Program-made: the position numbers and the translations under genes
NCBI RefSeq assembly: GCF_047495875.1
Contig: NC_092471.1
Span: 8,143,001 to 8,207,000, forward strand
DNA: 64,000 nucleotides
Direction of reading: 5' to 3'
Source of the DNA: Pithys albifrons albifrons
Lineage: Eukaryota; Chordata; Aves; Passeriformes; Thamnophilidae
Shown: positions 1 through 12,349 of the stretch, piece after piece
Position numbering within the stretch: position 1 is the stretch's first letter
Layout: each line of letters opens with the position of its first letter
The notes under the pieces: model-generated
Told to the model about the DNA's origin: nothing
Database searches by the model: none
The model's input: the letters and a program-made list of their open reading frames with translations, nothing else

Positions 1-64
1 CACTTTCCATGAACCTATATTTTTTATTTATCCAAAGTTATTTCTCTTTGTCCATTTCTCTCAG

Positions 65-106
65 CCTTATGCAAACAATATGCAAGAAATGCTGAAACTT
101 GGATAA
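65..106 (+). CDS. possible short terminal coding exon (unrecognised)
   Basis: A pyrimidine-rich tract ending in AG (about 41-64) looks like a good 3' splice site. Directly after it, one frame reads 13 codons and then TAA (104-106). This would suit the last coding exon of a gene whose earlier exons lie to the left of the window. I do not recognise the peptide, and it does not match the MBNL3 C-terminus I remember. Chance occurrence is quite possible because the frame is so short. Confidence 0.2.
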   Translation, partial: PYANNMQEMLKLG

Positions 107-399
107 AACGGGTCATGCAGAGGGAAAATGAAAGCTGAGATTGATCATTTTCACGAAAAAAGGTTGTTAGTAGTTTCAATAAAAAGTACTACTACTAAAC
201 TGTAACATAAGCAGACAATAAAAGAGGGATTTAAAATAAAATGGATTCATAAAACTATTAAGATTATTTTTGTTAAATACAGTGTTTTTAGTAATTTGGA
301 ACATGATTTCACAATCAGCCGTGTTTTTTAGTTGGAAATGTCTAGCTGATGATTTTTGACTGTGTATTTTTGCATCGCAATGTTCTAGAAGCCATTACC

Positions 400-735
400 T
401 CCTTGGCCAGCCCGCGCGGGCGCCCTTCCCGAGCACTCCGACGCTCCTTCCCTCCCTGCCACCCTTCCTTGCTGTCCTCGCACCATGCTCGGAGTGTTCC
501 TGAAGGGCGGCATGGCTGGACTGGCCGCCAACCGCGGGTATTCCGGGTTCCCGCGGTGGGTGCTCCCGGTGTGCCGGTGGGCATCCCACCAGAGCCAGAA
601 CCCCCGGAGGCGCCGCCGGAGATGGGTGTGTGTCGTGGGTGCAGGTGGCCGGAGGAGGAGACGCGTGTGCCGGTGAGATGTCGAGACGCCCCCTCCGCCT
701 CGTGGGCTGTTGCTGGCGAGGTAGAGTAGCTCTAG
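400..735. other. isolated CpG-rich island inside AT-rich DNA
   Basis: About 335 bases are very GC-rich and dense in CpG (roughly thirty by eye), with abrupt borders against AT-rich flanks. Within it, an ATG at 485 in a good context (purine at -3) opens a 63-codon frame that is Arg-rich towards its end. Its stop overlaps a donor-like GTGAGA at 673-678, so it could be a first coding exon and promoter. A second, overlapping plus frame encodes a proline/glutamate-rich stretch followed by a Cys-x-x-Cys-Trp motif, faintly like the start of an oxidoreductase-like domain. That resemblance is weak and unverified. Alternatives are a retro-inserted fragment, an orphan CpG island, or a pseudogene. Confidence 0.45.
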
Positions 736-3700
736 GACACATGGGTACACAGCGATTGAGAAACTGGAGTCCTCATTTTGTTTATCCCTTGTACATTTCA
801 CAGACATGAAAATTGAAAAAGGTGAAATTTATGAGGAAAATCTAATTTCCCATTCCTGTTGAATGGATTTAGTTTGATATTGACCTGATTTTACCATGTG
901 CCTGTTGAAGGCCTTAGAGTATATACTGTATGTTAAAGACTGTAATAACTTTAAAAAAAATAGTTGATAGCCTAATTCAAATGTAAATAGAGCTACAACA
1001 CATTGTTACTAGGCTACAATGCATTAATTCATGTCATATATTTTCATTTCTCTACCATTAGTTTTTAAGGTTTTCATTATTGCTTTTTTTGATATCTTTA
1101 GTAACTAATGAATTTAATTTTGAAGGAGAGTTAGAGAAAGTTTAAGATTTTTAATACATGTATTCAGCCCATTTAGTTATATTCTAAACCAACACTGAAG
1201 CATGGTAAGGTATAGAATACAGTCCATAACTAGTTTGTATAGTTTACAGTTTAAGAACAAAATTAACTTTGTATGTAACTCCTACAATGATAGATTCATT
1301 GTTAACTAATTATATTAAGTTGTTGTTGCTATGGCAACAAAACTACAACATGGCTACCTTTGTATACATTATTTGTGAAATTTTCACATGTAAATTAAAA
1401 GTGATGTGTAACAGTATGAGCTTGTTAAAGGTACAGTTCGATACTGTCAGATAAAGATATGATTGAATATTTTTAAAATCCCAAAGTCCCATGTGAACGC
1501 TGAATTTGTGTCTTTAAGGTCACTTTTTCAGTCAAGAAGTTTACAACACATGGATTTAGAGTCAGGTTTTATAGCTTGTAGAAATTGTTGTGTGGCAAGG
1601 GTTATTCCACAGTATTTTCACTTCGGAAACATGGCAGCCTGTATTTACAGCGTGGTGACCGGTCTTGCTTTCATTTCACATTCATTCACACAGTGGGAAT
1701 TCAGATTTAATCCGTTTCAGTACTGTAGCTTTGCCTGCAATTTTCTTTTCTCCAGAAATTGAGCACTCACACAATTACGTTATGATCAGGGCTAAATAAT
1801 TACGCATACAACTATTTTAATACTAATTTATATTAGCAAAAACTGTACATAAGAAAAAAATATTGTGGAATGACCCCGTAACAGTGTTGAAGATACAAAT
1901 ATGCTGCAGTTAAACTGATTCAGTTAGTGTACGAATGTGTGAGACACACCTTTTTTGCACTTATGTACATAGTCCACGAAAGAAATCCTTGGAACTTATT
2001 TTGAATATAAAAAGTCTGTAATAATACAGGAAAAGTTTGTAAAAGAGATAGGTATTACTAAGGCTTTGAAAAGGAGGAGTTTTTTGCTATAAAACTTATC
2101 TGAAAGCATGATGTTGCTTTGCTGTTGTAAAAGCTTTGTAGTTTGCCATAGCTTATTATACAGCAGACTGATAACAGGTCAGCTCCAACCTGCAGCACAG
2201 AGAATGGGAAACAGTGCGGAATTAATTAGTAAGGTCACTAGCAAAGATTCAAATTACTTTTTTTAATCAGCCTACATTTTCAAACGCACCCCAGGTCATG
2301 TTTCTGATAGGTTGTGTTCTCGGTGAATCCTATTAGGACCGGTAGGTCTGTGACAGCACACACGCATTTTTCCTAGCACCTAATCCTATTTCTAGCTGGA
2401 ACTGTTTATCTGTGGGAGGTGACTGTCATTGTGCAGAGTGTTTTAAATCCTGGAAGGAATTTGAAATGTCACACCTTACTGATTTTTTTAACCTTTTGAC
2501 ACGAGGTAACAAAATGGAAGGGACTGGTGAACAGCGGATGGACAGGATGGGTTGGGGTTGTGTGGAGCCAGTTCCTCCTGCTGTACAACAGCCATGGTGT
2601 TCATTTCAGAGGCACATGGCAGTGCTGCTGGGTGGTGTTGGGACAGGGAGGTGGAGGCTGGACAGTGCAGCATGGCCAGCTGGTGCTCCAGCCTGGGGTT
2701 AACAAGCCCCTTTGAGGTGCCACCAAAGTAGAGCAGAGCCATGGCCTCTCAGCCCAAATGAGCAACCTCTTGTTCCTGTTTGTGTTGGTACTGCTGGGGC
2801 TCTGCAGTGCCAGGGGATTTTGGAGAAGCTGAAGTGCCTGTGTTGACCCATTTTTTTTGATTGGAACACGTTTGGGTTTTGTTGGAATTTTTTTTTTTTT
2901 TCCAAAACCCAAGTCCCAAATTTGCTACAGAAAAGTTGCTGATTTTGCTGCGAGGCTGGTCCTGACTGAAGCAATGAGTCCCCCCAGAGCAGAACTGGTG
3001 GGTGGTAGCACCCAATGTCACTGTCTGTCTTTCCTGCCCGCCCCAGGGTTGGGGCTGAGCTGTCACTGCCAAGTGCCAGACCTGCTCTTCGGCCAGCACT
3101 CCTGGCTCCTTGGAGGTTCCTGTCTCTTGGCAATGCCAACCCACACTGCACCACAGGGTTGTGTAAGTGGGTGGTTTGCTGAGTCAGAGTCGTGACCTTG
3201 TGCAGCCCCGGGGTCTTTAAAACGAGGTAAAATCAGATGTTGCCTCTCTTTGTGGTGTTACGATAACCTAGATTGTAATACACAATAATCAACTGGTTCT
3301 AGCCCTCACGATATTAAGGCTTCTCTTTGCTGTAATCAATTTCTGTAATCGAGTTCTTTCTCATTTCTAGAATTAGGAGAGAAAAATATTTTGCACTATG
3401 CGAAATGAATCATAGCTGGTCAAACTTCGTTGGGGTATGAGCATGATGATGACAACACTGCTAAAATCTTTGCTAGTGATCTTTACTGACATCCTCTATC
3501 ATCAAAAATAACTCTATCTGCCTCTCTAAGGAGATATTTAAACATGCAAAAATAACACAACTGTTAAATAAAATGAAGTTATTTTTCCAAACACACAACA
3601 GAGAGAATTACCTGACACCGAATTACAAGGTTCCAGTTCTTTATTACTGTACACAGATGCTATTTGATAGTGGTGGAAGCCAAATGATTTTGTTGCCATG

Positions 3701-4356
3701 GCTTTTGTATCCTAGCAGATGAGGGGATGATAAGACCATTCTTAGATTGGATTATGGGATTTTTTTTTTATTTCCACTTAGCTTTGTTTTAATTATATTT
3801 TTATTTTAGATCATGAAAATGAACCAACTACCCACCCTTTATTACATCACCTTACAACAGATCACTATTATTTTTTTTTATAAATAGAGAATTGTATTTT
3901 AGGCAATCACTAAAATTAAAGAGAGAATGTTCTCCTAAATTGTCAATTTTTAATTTAAATATATAAAAACATTTATACTGTACTGTGTAAAGTAGATCTT
4001 TGAAGCACATTCTTTTCATAGGCATTTCTGGTAAAACAAAGTAAGGGAAACATTAGATATCAATTTAATGGTATAGTTTAGAAATTATATACAAATGATT
4101 ACACTTAGCCCTGTGGAATTGTAAGAAATTAAAATATCATTGGATCCAGACAGGCATAGGTTAATGCAATATTTCAGTTTCATAACACAATAGTTCATTC
4201 CCTCAACTGCTACCAACAGGGTGTACGCTTTGAATTTATTTTTCTTTTTGCCACATTATATTGCTGTAGTGCTTGTATGTGCTTTAGAAATGTGCATAAT
4301 GCTACTCATTTTAGTATGTTACTTCTATATTGTTATTGTTTATTTTTTGATCTTTT

Positions 4357-4362
4357 AATAAA
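4357..4362 (+). promoter_or_regulatory. polyadenylation signal AATAAA of the upstream transcription unit
   Basis: A canonical hexamer is followed about 20-30 bases later by a T/GT-rich tract (about 4380-4390). It lies at the right edge of the AT-rich stretch, after which base composition becomes mixed. Assignment to MBNL3 is by synteny only. Confidence 0.4.
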
Positions 4363-4380
4363 GTGTATAAAATTCTTGGT

Positions 4381-7300
4381 TATGTTTTTTATGGATCCAT
4401 ATCTACACATTAATAGGAGTTTACTTTAAAAATTTTTCAAGTTCCAGTTTATTAGTCCCAAACTTCAAAGATTCTGATGTAAAAATAATAACTAATGAAT
4501 TTGATTCAATGTTGTATCTAAAGTGTAGATCAACAGAATAAATTTCTTTCCAGAAAATACCTTCAGTATTTTGAATTCTGTAGCCAGTGCCTCCTTTTTA
4601 CCGGATGCATTCGGCCTATCATATTAAAGTTACTAACACAAGACAGACATTTGTATTTTAGAAAAATAAAAAGTAAAACTTTCCAGATGCTGCCTTTTGG
4701 TTTCTCTTGTGCCTTAGACCTTCAGAGACACATGTGGTCTGCTTAGTTTGTATTTTTCCATGCTTCCTTTCTGACCCTGTCTGTGATACGATTAGAGAGG
4801 AGATCAGAGCTGTGTGTTTGAAGATAACCATGAAGAATAAATCAACTACCATTGAAAGGCCTGCAGCTTTTGTAGCACAGTGATGTGTGTATTAATTTTT
4901 CTCTTTCAGCATTTGTGTCAGATACTGTTTTGAATGTCCCAGTGCAGTAATACAGCAGTAACCTCCCTTTGCCGGCAGTCTGGATTCCCCAGCTCTCTTC
5001 CAAGTGCCCAGCTCATCCCGGGCTGCGTGGCCAGGCTCGCGCCTCCGGCTGGCACAGGCTGGGAGAGCCTCTCACTGCGGTCTGGAGCAGCCGTGGCTGA
5101 GCTTGGTCTGGTCTGCTGCAAGAGAGAATTGCTTCTCAGTGAGCTTGTTTGTCCTTTTCTGTAATGTTGCATAGATTTAGAGGTAAGAAAACGGCTCAAG
5201 GGCATTGCCACCTTGGCCACCACCTTGTTGCAAATTGAATTGCATAAAAGGGGGCTTCTACACTTAAACTGGCTTGAGATCACCACTTGCTCTGGAAAGG
5301 AGGCACCAAGCCAGGGCGTGTGACTCTGCTGGGCTGCAGCATCACCCGTCTTGTGGGCAGCAGAGGATGACGTCAGGAAGCCCCTGAGAAAGTGAGTAAC
5401 TGACCTCCTATGATATCAGAGCGTTGGTCTGACCACGGCCCCAGGACACCGGGGTGATGGGTGAGCCCAGGGGGTGCTGCCAGAGGGGTCTGGTGCCAGC
5501 ACGAAAGAGGGAAGCGCAGCATGCAAGGGATTGTTTGCCATTTTCCCAAAGGGTTTAAAAAATCTGACTCTTGGGAGTGTGGGGAGGGATTGGGAGTTCG
5601 CAAATAAGTGTTTCAGAGGATGTGGGTCCAGTAGAGCTCTCGGGGAAGGAGCAGTGCAGCAAGGAGGCACCGTTGAAGGAGGCTGGGGAGATGCTGCTCC
5701 TCAGCCTCAGTAGGACAAGCTGCTGACTTTGAGAATAGACTGATTGAGCCCAGGACAAATTACGTAACTGCTGCTTTTTCATCAGCCTGTTCCCCTGACT
5801 TCTCCTTGCAGGTTAATTGACTCCATTTGTGTGTCAAGGCCACTTAGAGCTTTCTTCTATAAATGACTTCTGCCTCGTCTGATGGCACAGTTAAATGTCT
5901 GAATTGCTTCTAAAACAAAAAAAAAAGTGGAACTGAAACTTTTCTAGGCAGTGGGTGTTGTGGAAGGATGGGATCCTTCCCAAATGGGTTTTTTTCTTTG
6001 CCAGCTTTGGTCTGGTTTGCTTTCCTTGCAGGATGGGGTCAGGGGCTTTCAAGTGATGTTTTCCTTGGAGCTATGGGAAGAGTTGAGCCTTGGCTGCTTG
6101 GAGACACAATCTCTGCTCAGGAGAAGCCTCCTCCATGTGAAGGTTTGGGGGTGGGAGTCCCGCAGTAGCACAAAATTTAAGGGTAGCCCATTAACAAGAG
6201 ACCTTAAATTGTATTTCAAGGCCAAACAACATCCTTGGGCCAGGGATGTGGGATTTTACCTGGGGCCCATTTGCACTTTACTGCATTATAGATGGAGCTG
6301 GATTAAAGGATCTGAGTAACACTATTCATGATACTGTATTTACAGCATGTGTTATTTGGAAATCTTACAACACCTGGCCCATCCATCTTCCTCTCCTCTG
6401 GGGCCTGTTTGAGCAGCAAAGTCAAGTTTATTAAAAAAATCTCCATTTAGCACTTTGGCTGTTGAAGCTTCAGTGGAAAACAAGGGAAAAATTCTATTTT
6501 TCAGGACTTGCTCCACATTCTGATGGGTCTCTGTGGTTCAAAGCCAGTTTTTATTCAATCTGGACTTAGTGCTGGATAAATAGATCACTTTGATATATTT
6601 ATTTTGAGAAATAAGAGAATAGAGAAATGTTTGTCTAATCCCCTATGAGTTGTGGATCTAAAAGAGCCTCTCCAACACAAGCAGCCATTAACCCTCCCTG
6701 GGAGGGGTCACATCAGTGCAGGGCAGCGTGAGGAACAGCCCCATCCCTCTTCCTTGTGCCCTGGGCTGTTCCTGCCGACAGTGGACTAATGTACCCCTTA
6801 CAGCCCAGGTGGGACCCTGCCTTGAGTACATCTCTGAAATGGCAGCACATGCCAACAAAGGATCCCTGTGAATGGCCTGGGAAGTGTCTCAGGTGTCGGT
6901 GGGCAGGGAGACCTGCACAGAGACAGAAAAAGCCACAGCCTGAAGTAGATAGGGATGGGCTTGGAGGAACGGGCACCCAGCAAGCCAGCTCTGACAGGGT
7001 CCCAGCCAGGTTTGGCTCAGCTGGAAGATGTTTGCTGCAAATGCCTTTGCCCTTCCTTTTCTCCTTGTTTTGCCTTTTTCAGGGTGGCTCTGCCAGTCTG
7101 TTTAGCAGCCATGTGCTCTGTTATCTGCCCCACTGTTCCTACTCTCTTTCCCCTGGATCTGAAAGTGTAAAGCCAGCCCTGAGGGAACGGCACTGTGACA
7201 CCCTCACCAGCTGCCTCCACGAGTCTCCCTGAGCCAGGCAGGAGACCCTGGTATGATGCTGCTGCACCATTTATCTCTCTGCAGCCACAGCTGAGTTCCA

Positions 7301-10300
7301 CAGAGGTATTTCTGCTTTGCTCCATGGTTCGTGTAAATTATTTGCTCGTAAATGTTATCAGCACCTTCCCAAGGGAGCTGCTGCCTTCCACCCTCTCAGC
7401 CATTGTGTGCTCGAAGCCTGTGTCTGTAATCGATGTGGCTTCTTTAATGCTTCACGCCCCTGTAATTCAGCCAGTCTCCATGGCAGTGCTTCTGCTGCAG
7501 CTCCTGCATGTCCTGTGCACCCCATGGCAGTCGGCAGAGGGCTTTGTGGTTGTGTCCCCACTCACCTCGCAGCCCTACCAGCCCTGTGTTGCCCCCACCC
7601 CTGCAGTGTCGTGGCACCTGGATGCCTGGAAGGACTCCCACTGTGAACAGCTGCTGGTGATCCCACTGGAACATAAAGGGCCCCTGGGAGTGTTTCGGGG
7701 TGCACATGTCTGCACCAAAGCAAAGGTGCTCGTGAGTACTTTGCAAAGCTTCTGGAACCCTTGTTGCAGAAAAACTTGTTTTTCCCACAGAAACACATGC
7801 CTGAACCAAAGCCCTTGGCCGCTTGCCCTGTGGGGTGAGCCTGCCTGAGGGTCACACTCTGCTGTGCTGCAAGGAGACACGGGATGTTCCCATTAAACCA
7901 TCACTGTTCCCAGAGCCGTGTGTGGGGAATACAGAGGTAAGCCCTACGTTTGCAGGGGGCAGGTGCTGGTGCCCATGCTGCCCCATGATGTTGGGGTGTG
8001 CAGGAGCAGTGGGTGCCGGCTTAGTATTCCCATGCTCTGGGCTCCTTTGGAAGCTGGATGTGCCCAGTCCTGCTCCCCTGGCCCTGCCGTGACCTGCAGT
8101 GAAGTTCAGAGCAGGCAGAGCCCCAGCAGTGCTGGCAGGACGGGTGACACAGAGGTCACACATGATGATGTTACTTGTGCTATTGCATAAATCATGGGGA
8201 TTTTGGTGACAGTAATGAGGGCGACTTGGGACTCTGAGTTGGGTAGAATGAGGCCTTGGAAGACTTTAATTTCCCACACTGCATGGTCCAAGGAGAGAGG
8301 CTCTGGCCCAATTTGTACCAGCGGGGTGTTAGTCAGAGGGTAGCCCATGCTGAGGAGAGAGGTGGGCTGCAGTTCCCCCCACCAGGCTCTCACCCCTCTG
8401 CCAGCTTTGCTCAATTATGGGAAATCCTTTAAGCCTTCGCATTAGTGCTGTATTTAGGTCTGCACTGTATTAGGGCTTGGCATGGAGAGTGGAGTCAGAT
8501 TTCTCACTTTAATAAAGAATGTTTTAAAGGCATTTGTCATTTTGGGCCCAGTGCTGTGAGCTGGGATGCTGGGGTGACCTGTGAGTGCTGTGGGAGGTGA
8601 GGATGCTGGGCTGGCTCCGTGACCTGCCTTACTTGGCCCTGGCCAGGTCCCATCCCTGCCTGTATCCTGCTGTGCACTGCCCTGTACTCCCACCCTGAGC
8701 CTTGGGACAGGCTGACCTGGTCTGCATCGATTACCCACCCAGCCAGGGTGTGCATCAGGTTGTGCATGCCGGGGCTGCAGCTGGTGACCTCCCAGCCCAT
8801 CTGCATCAGCACAGCTGCTGGCAGAGCCCAGACACCCTCCCGCAAGGCTCCAGGGCTGCTATGCTGGCGGGAGGCCCGTCCTGCTGGCAGTAAATGTGTC
8901 ATCGGATGATGATCAGGGATAATGAGTCACGAACGCCCACCGACAGCCCGGCCGGTCCTGGAGCAGAGCTGCAGAGCACTGGCAGGAGTGGGGAGAGATC
9001 TGCTGCCTCCCTTCTCCTCTGCCTCACCCCCAGCTGCAACCTCATCGACCTGCATCTTCCACAGGGCACCAAATGATGCAGCATGCAAGCAGCACTCACC
9101 TGGGGCTGAGACAACAGGTCTGCTCCCCTGGACCAGTGTGGGGATGCAGTGTCCCCCATATTCCTTACAGGTGCCTGGCACTGCCACAGCTCTGCCCACT
9201 GCTGTTGGACAGCTTGGCAAGGATGTCTGCCTGCTGAAATGTGTGTCCCCTGGACTGCAAGTACCTGAAGCTGGGGCTGGGCCAGCTCAGGGTGTGCTGC
9301 TGGGAGCCAGGAGGAACCTCTGGACTCCCCTTTCAGTGTGAATTTTTCCTTTAATCTGGCAACAGAGCATTTTGAGCTGCTGCTGGTGGTGGCTGTGGCA
9401 AATGGTCCACACTTGTTTGGAGGGTAAATGTCAGCCCTTGGCTTGTGGGCAGGTGAGGAGCCCTCGAGCACTTTCTCTCCCTGCTCGGCCCATGAGTGGC
9501 ATTTTGGCACTTTACTCCTCATCTCTAGACTCTGACCCCTACAGCTGTGTGAGGGCTCCATCCTGCAGAAAGCCAGGCTTCTGCATCAGACCATGGCTGC
9601 TGAACCAAGGAATGGAGACAAGTTGTGTTGTGGCTCAAGTGACGTCCCTGGGTAAGCCCGGTGTGAATGCATGGGGCAGCCCCATGGTTGGGGGCTCAGC
9701 TCAGAGCTCTGGCAGCTGCCCCACCCTCTTCCCCTTCTCCCCAGACCTGTGGAAGGAAAACCAACATTTTCTGGGATTGTTGTGAACCTGCCACAAAATC
9801 CAGCCCTAGAGCAAAAGCAGCCCTAGCACATCTCTCCCAAAACCGCTGCTGGGTCCCAACCCCAGACAGAAATGATCAGATGGGGAAAGCTTTTATTTTC
9901 TTTCCGTCTTTGCCTTCTCCATGGCTGGGCTTGATTATTCCTTTCAGCAACACAAAGTGCCAGAGAGGCTCAGAAGCCAGAGATCAATTTTCTCTGCTTG
10001 TGATGCAATGTCTCTGTGCACAGGGAAGTGGCTTTTTATTTCCTCTCTGCATCGTGCTGAGACTTGGTGGGTGACACCAGGGGCGGTGGCAGCTGCCTCG
10101 CTGGCAGGAGGGCGACAGGGAACCCTGAAAGGCCACACAATGTGGCCCTGTGCCAGCCCTCACCCAGTGCAGTGCTGATGGAGGGTGTCAAATGCTTTCA
10201 CTCAGCCATTGAAGAGCAAAGCTATTGCTGGGAAAAAAATCCCAGCTCGTCTCAGCCATCGGTGTCACTTGGAGGTACAGAGCAGGATGGGACCCTCAGC

Positions 10301-11364
10301 TGCTGCTTCTGCTCCTGCTGTGACATCCCCTCTCATTCACCATGAGGCACTGGCTAATGGAGGATGATTTTCTTTCTAGGGAACATGAAAAAATTTGTCT
10401 CTGCAGGCATAATATGCAAAGACCTCATGTTTAAGTGATTGGAACATAGAGGTGGCACAAGGTATGAAGACTAAACACAGAGGGATTCGAGACGCTTTGC
10501 AATTACACAGCCAAGCTAAGGGGGAAAAAAAGAATTAAGAGTGTTGCAGAATTCTAAGAGGATGGGAAAGAATTTGGCATGGGATTAAATATTGGAGAAA
10601 AGATTAGAAAAGCAAAAAGCAGGAGATGAGAAAAGTCTGTGGACACAGACTAGCTTAGGGATGAGCCCCAGCACTCTCCCCACAGCATCCCAAGTCCACA
10701 TCCCCACACTGCGGCTGTTTCCAGGTCTGCTGTGCCATAAGGCAGAGGCAGGAGTGTCCTCTCCCTGGCACCAGCATAGCTGGGCTTGCTCAGGGGCTGC
10801 TGACCCCGAGGTGCCCATGGCCATGAGCAGCAACTCCGTCTGTGCAGGGCTGTTTGTTGGTCTGTCTGTGCAGGGACAGGGACAGGAACAGGGACGGGAA
10901 CCAGCTGCTGTCCTAGAGGCTGAGAGGGAGCACTGGCCATGGCAGAGCTGCACTTCCCTTCACCAGCCACAGGTTTGATCCTCTCCAGGCTGTGCAAATC
11001 AGGAAATTCTTTGAAACACCAAAGTTGCACTGCAATACCAAACCAGCCAGCAGTGCCTCACTGCTGAAGGCAGAGATACAGCTGGGGCTTAGATCACTGG
11101 CTTTTATCCACAAAACGAACTCGAGCAAGTTCATAAACTGCAGAACAAAATACTAAAGACCACAGGCAATTACAGCAGAGACCTCTGGAGTCCTCCCCAG
11201 CATGGGGAGCCCCAGCGAGGCTGTCGATGGCTCCCACTGCTTGTGATCCTGGCTGGCAAATATTAATTCTGCTTTTTCAAGTTGAGAACCCCATCCAATT
11301 TGAATACTCTAATTAAGCAGTTTCGGTGCTTTTCTCCTCCAAGGACCTTCCCTGGCCAGGCACT
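4381..11364. other. intergenic, no supported gene
   Basis: The composition is mixed and moderately GC-rich. Open frames occur on all strands but show no recognisable domain, no splice-consistent series of exons and no codon bias. The longest, 217 codons at 7195-7848 on the plus strand, reads as low-information sequence overlapped by several opposing frames of similar length. I see no rRNA, tRNA or intact mobile element. A short hexamer tandem near 10873 is listed separately. Confidence 0.6.
10873..10900 (+). repeat. short (GGGACA)n-like hexamer tandem
   Basis: About five copies of a GGGACA-type unit lie head to tail with single-base variation. It is a simple repeat in intergenic DNA with no sign of function. 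Confidence 0.6.
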
Positions 11365-12106
11365 TTAACCCCTTGATTCCCAGGCTGGGTTCCTGGAGCA
11401 GTCAGCCTCTGAGGCCTGCTGGTTTGACTCCCTTGGATGACAGTGATGGATGCCATGTGTTATCCAGGCTGCAGTTTTCTGGGGTGTTGTGAAGACCCTT
11501 GCTGGTGCCTGGATTGCCTCCAAGTGGCCAGGTGTCCTTTCCAGGGAAGCTGACAGGCTCTGGCACGGTGGACACACAGCTTTGTACCATCGGCCTCCCT
11601 TGACAGGAACACTGATAAAGTGTCTCATAATGAGCTCACCGTGTTCCTGCTCTGTAGACCGTTTGTTGGCTGGTGGAAAATGCAGGCTGGGGAGAAGCTC
11701 TGCCTGGCTGGCCATTGCTCACAGCTCTGCCAATGCACTGGTCTGGAAAGCCTTCCCCTCCAGCCTCAGGTTGATCTCCTCCAGAAGCATCTCAGCCATG
11801 ACCTGCCACCACGCTCCTCAGAGCCACAAGCACTGCGGCCATTTGGGGACACGTGCCTGGCACAGGGACTCTCCAGCAACATTGCTGTGTATGTACATCC
11901 TGGAGAAAAGCAATGGATGGGAAAGCAAGTGCCATCAGCATGGGCCATGCTGATGCCCTATGATATTCTGTTACAATACTCCATAATTCTAAATCAAGTA
12001 GGATGTGCCACCCTGCAGCAGTTGGTGACAGTGGCATTGACCACCTGGGAAATGTACCTCCCTCGAGCCACGAGTGCTGCCAGGGCCCAGGTTTTGTGCA
12101 TCCCAT
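11365..12106 (-). mobile_element. possible decayed endogenous retrovirus pol (integrase end) remnant
   Basis: Read on the minus strand, bases around 11410-11520 resemble the degenerate 3' end of a gammaretrovirus-like integrase. The landmarks are a Thr-Pro segment, then a Trp-Ile/His-His segment, then a Val-Lys-Pro-Ala end, but they are spread over more than one frame. Further upstream on the minus strand (11.6-12.1 kb) only broken frames are seen. No LTRs, primer-binding site or intact gene were found, so the copy would be fragmentary and inactive. The call rests on recalled family features, not on a search. The opposite strand carries a 289-codon open frame that I regard as incidental. Confidence 0.3.
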
Positions 12107-12349
12107 CCCAGCCAGAAGTGATGCTCTGTGTTGCCCCAGTAGAGAGGCACAAGTATTTCAGCAGAAACATCCCTGTGTCACCCACCCAAGAAACCAAGAT
12201 CCTGCCAGCAGGGCAAGGGGCTCAGCTGCCCCAGTGGCACCGCCTGTCCCAGGGCTGGAGACGAGACAGTGCAGTGGGTGTTCTGGTCTCAGGTCACTGC
12301 ACTGCCTGGCAGGGCCCGCCGGGGGACTCGGTGTGCTTTAATGAGCTCA

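Larger units (their letters stand above)
1..4380 (+). other. AT-rich putative 3' UTR/flank of an upstream gene (MBNL3 by synteny)
   Basis: The stretch is mostly AT-rich, has no long protein-like reading frame, and ends at a canonical AATAAA (4357-4362) followed by a T/GT-rich tract, as expected for the 3' end of a plus-strand transcript. In vertebrates the neighbour on this side of RAP2C is MBNL3 in the same orientation, and its 3' UTR is long. That makes an MBNL3 3' UTR the leading inference, but no MBNL coding motif (CCCH zinc fingers or the Ala-rich tail) is visible here. Two GC-richer patches (about 400-735 and about 2500-3200) break the AT-rich background. The stretch could equally be unrelated intergenic DNA. 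Confidence 0.35.

Noticed and set aside
342..807. Several overlapping minus-strand frames over the GC-rich island
   Set aside because: GC-rich DNA has few stops, so overlapping frames are expected. None shows a domain or a good start context with splice support on that strand.
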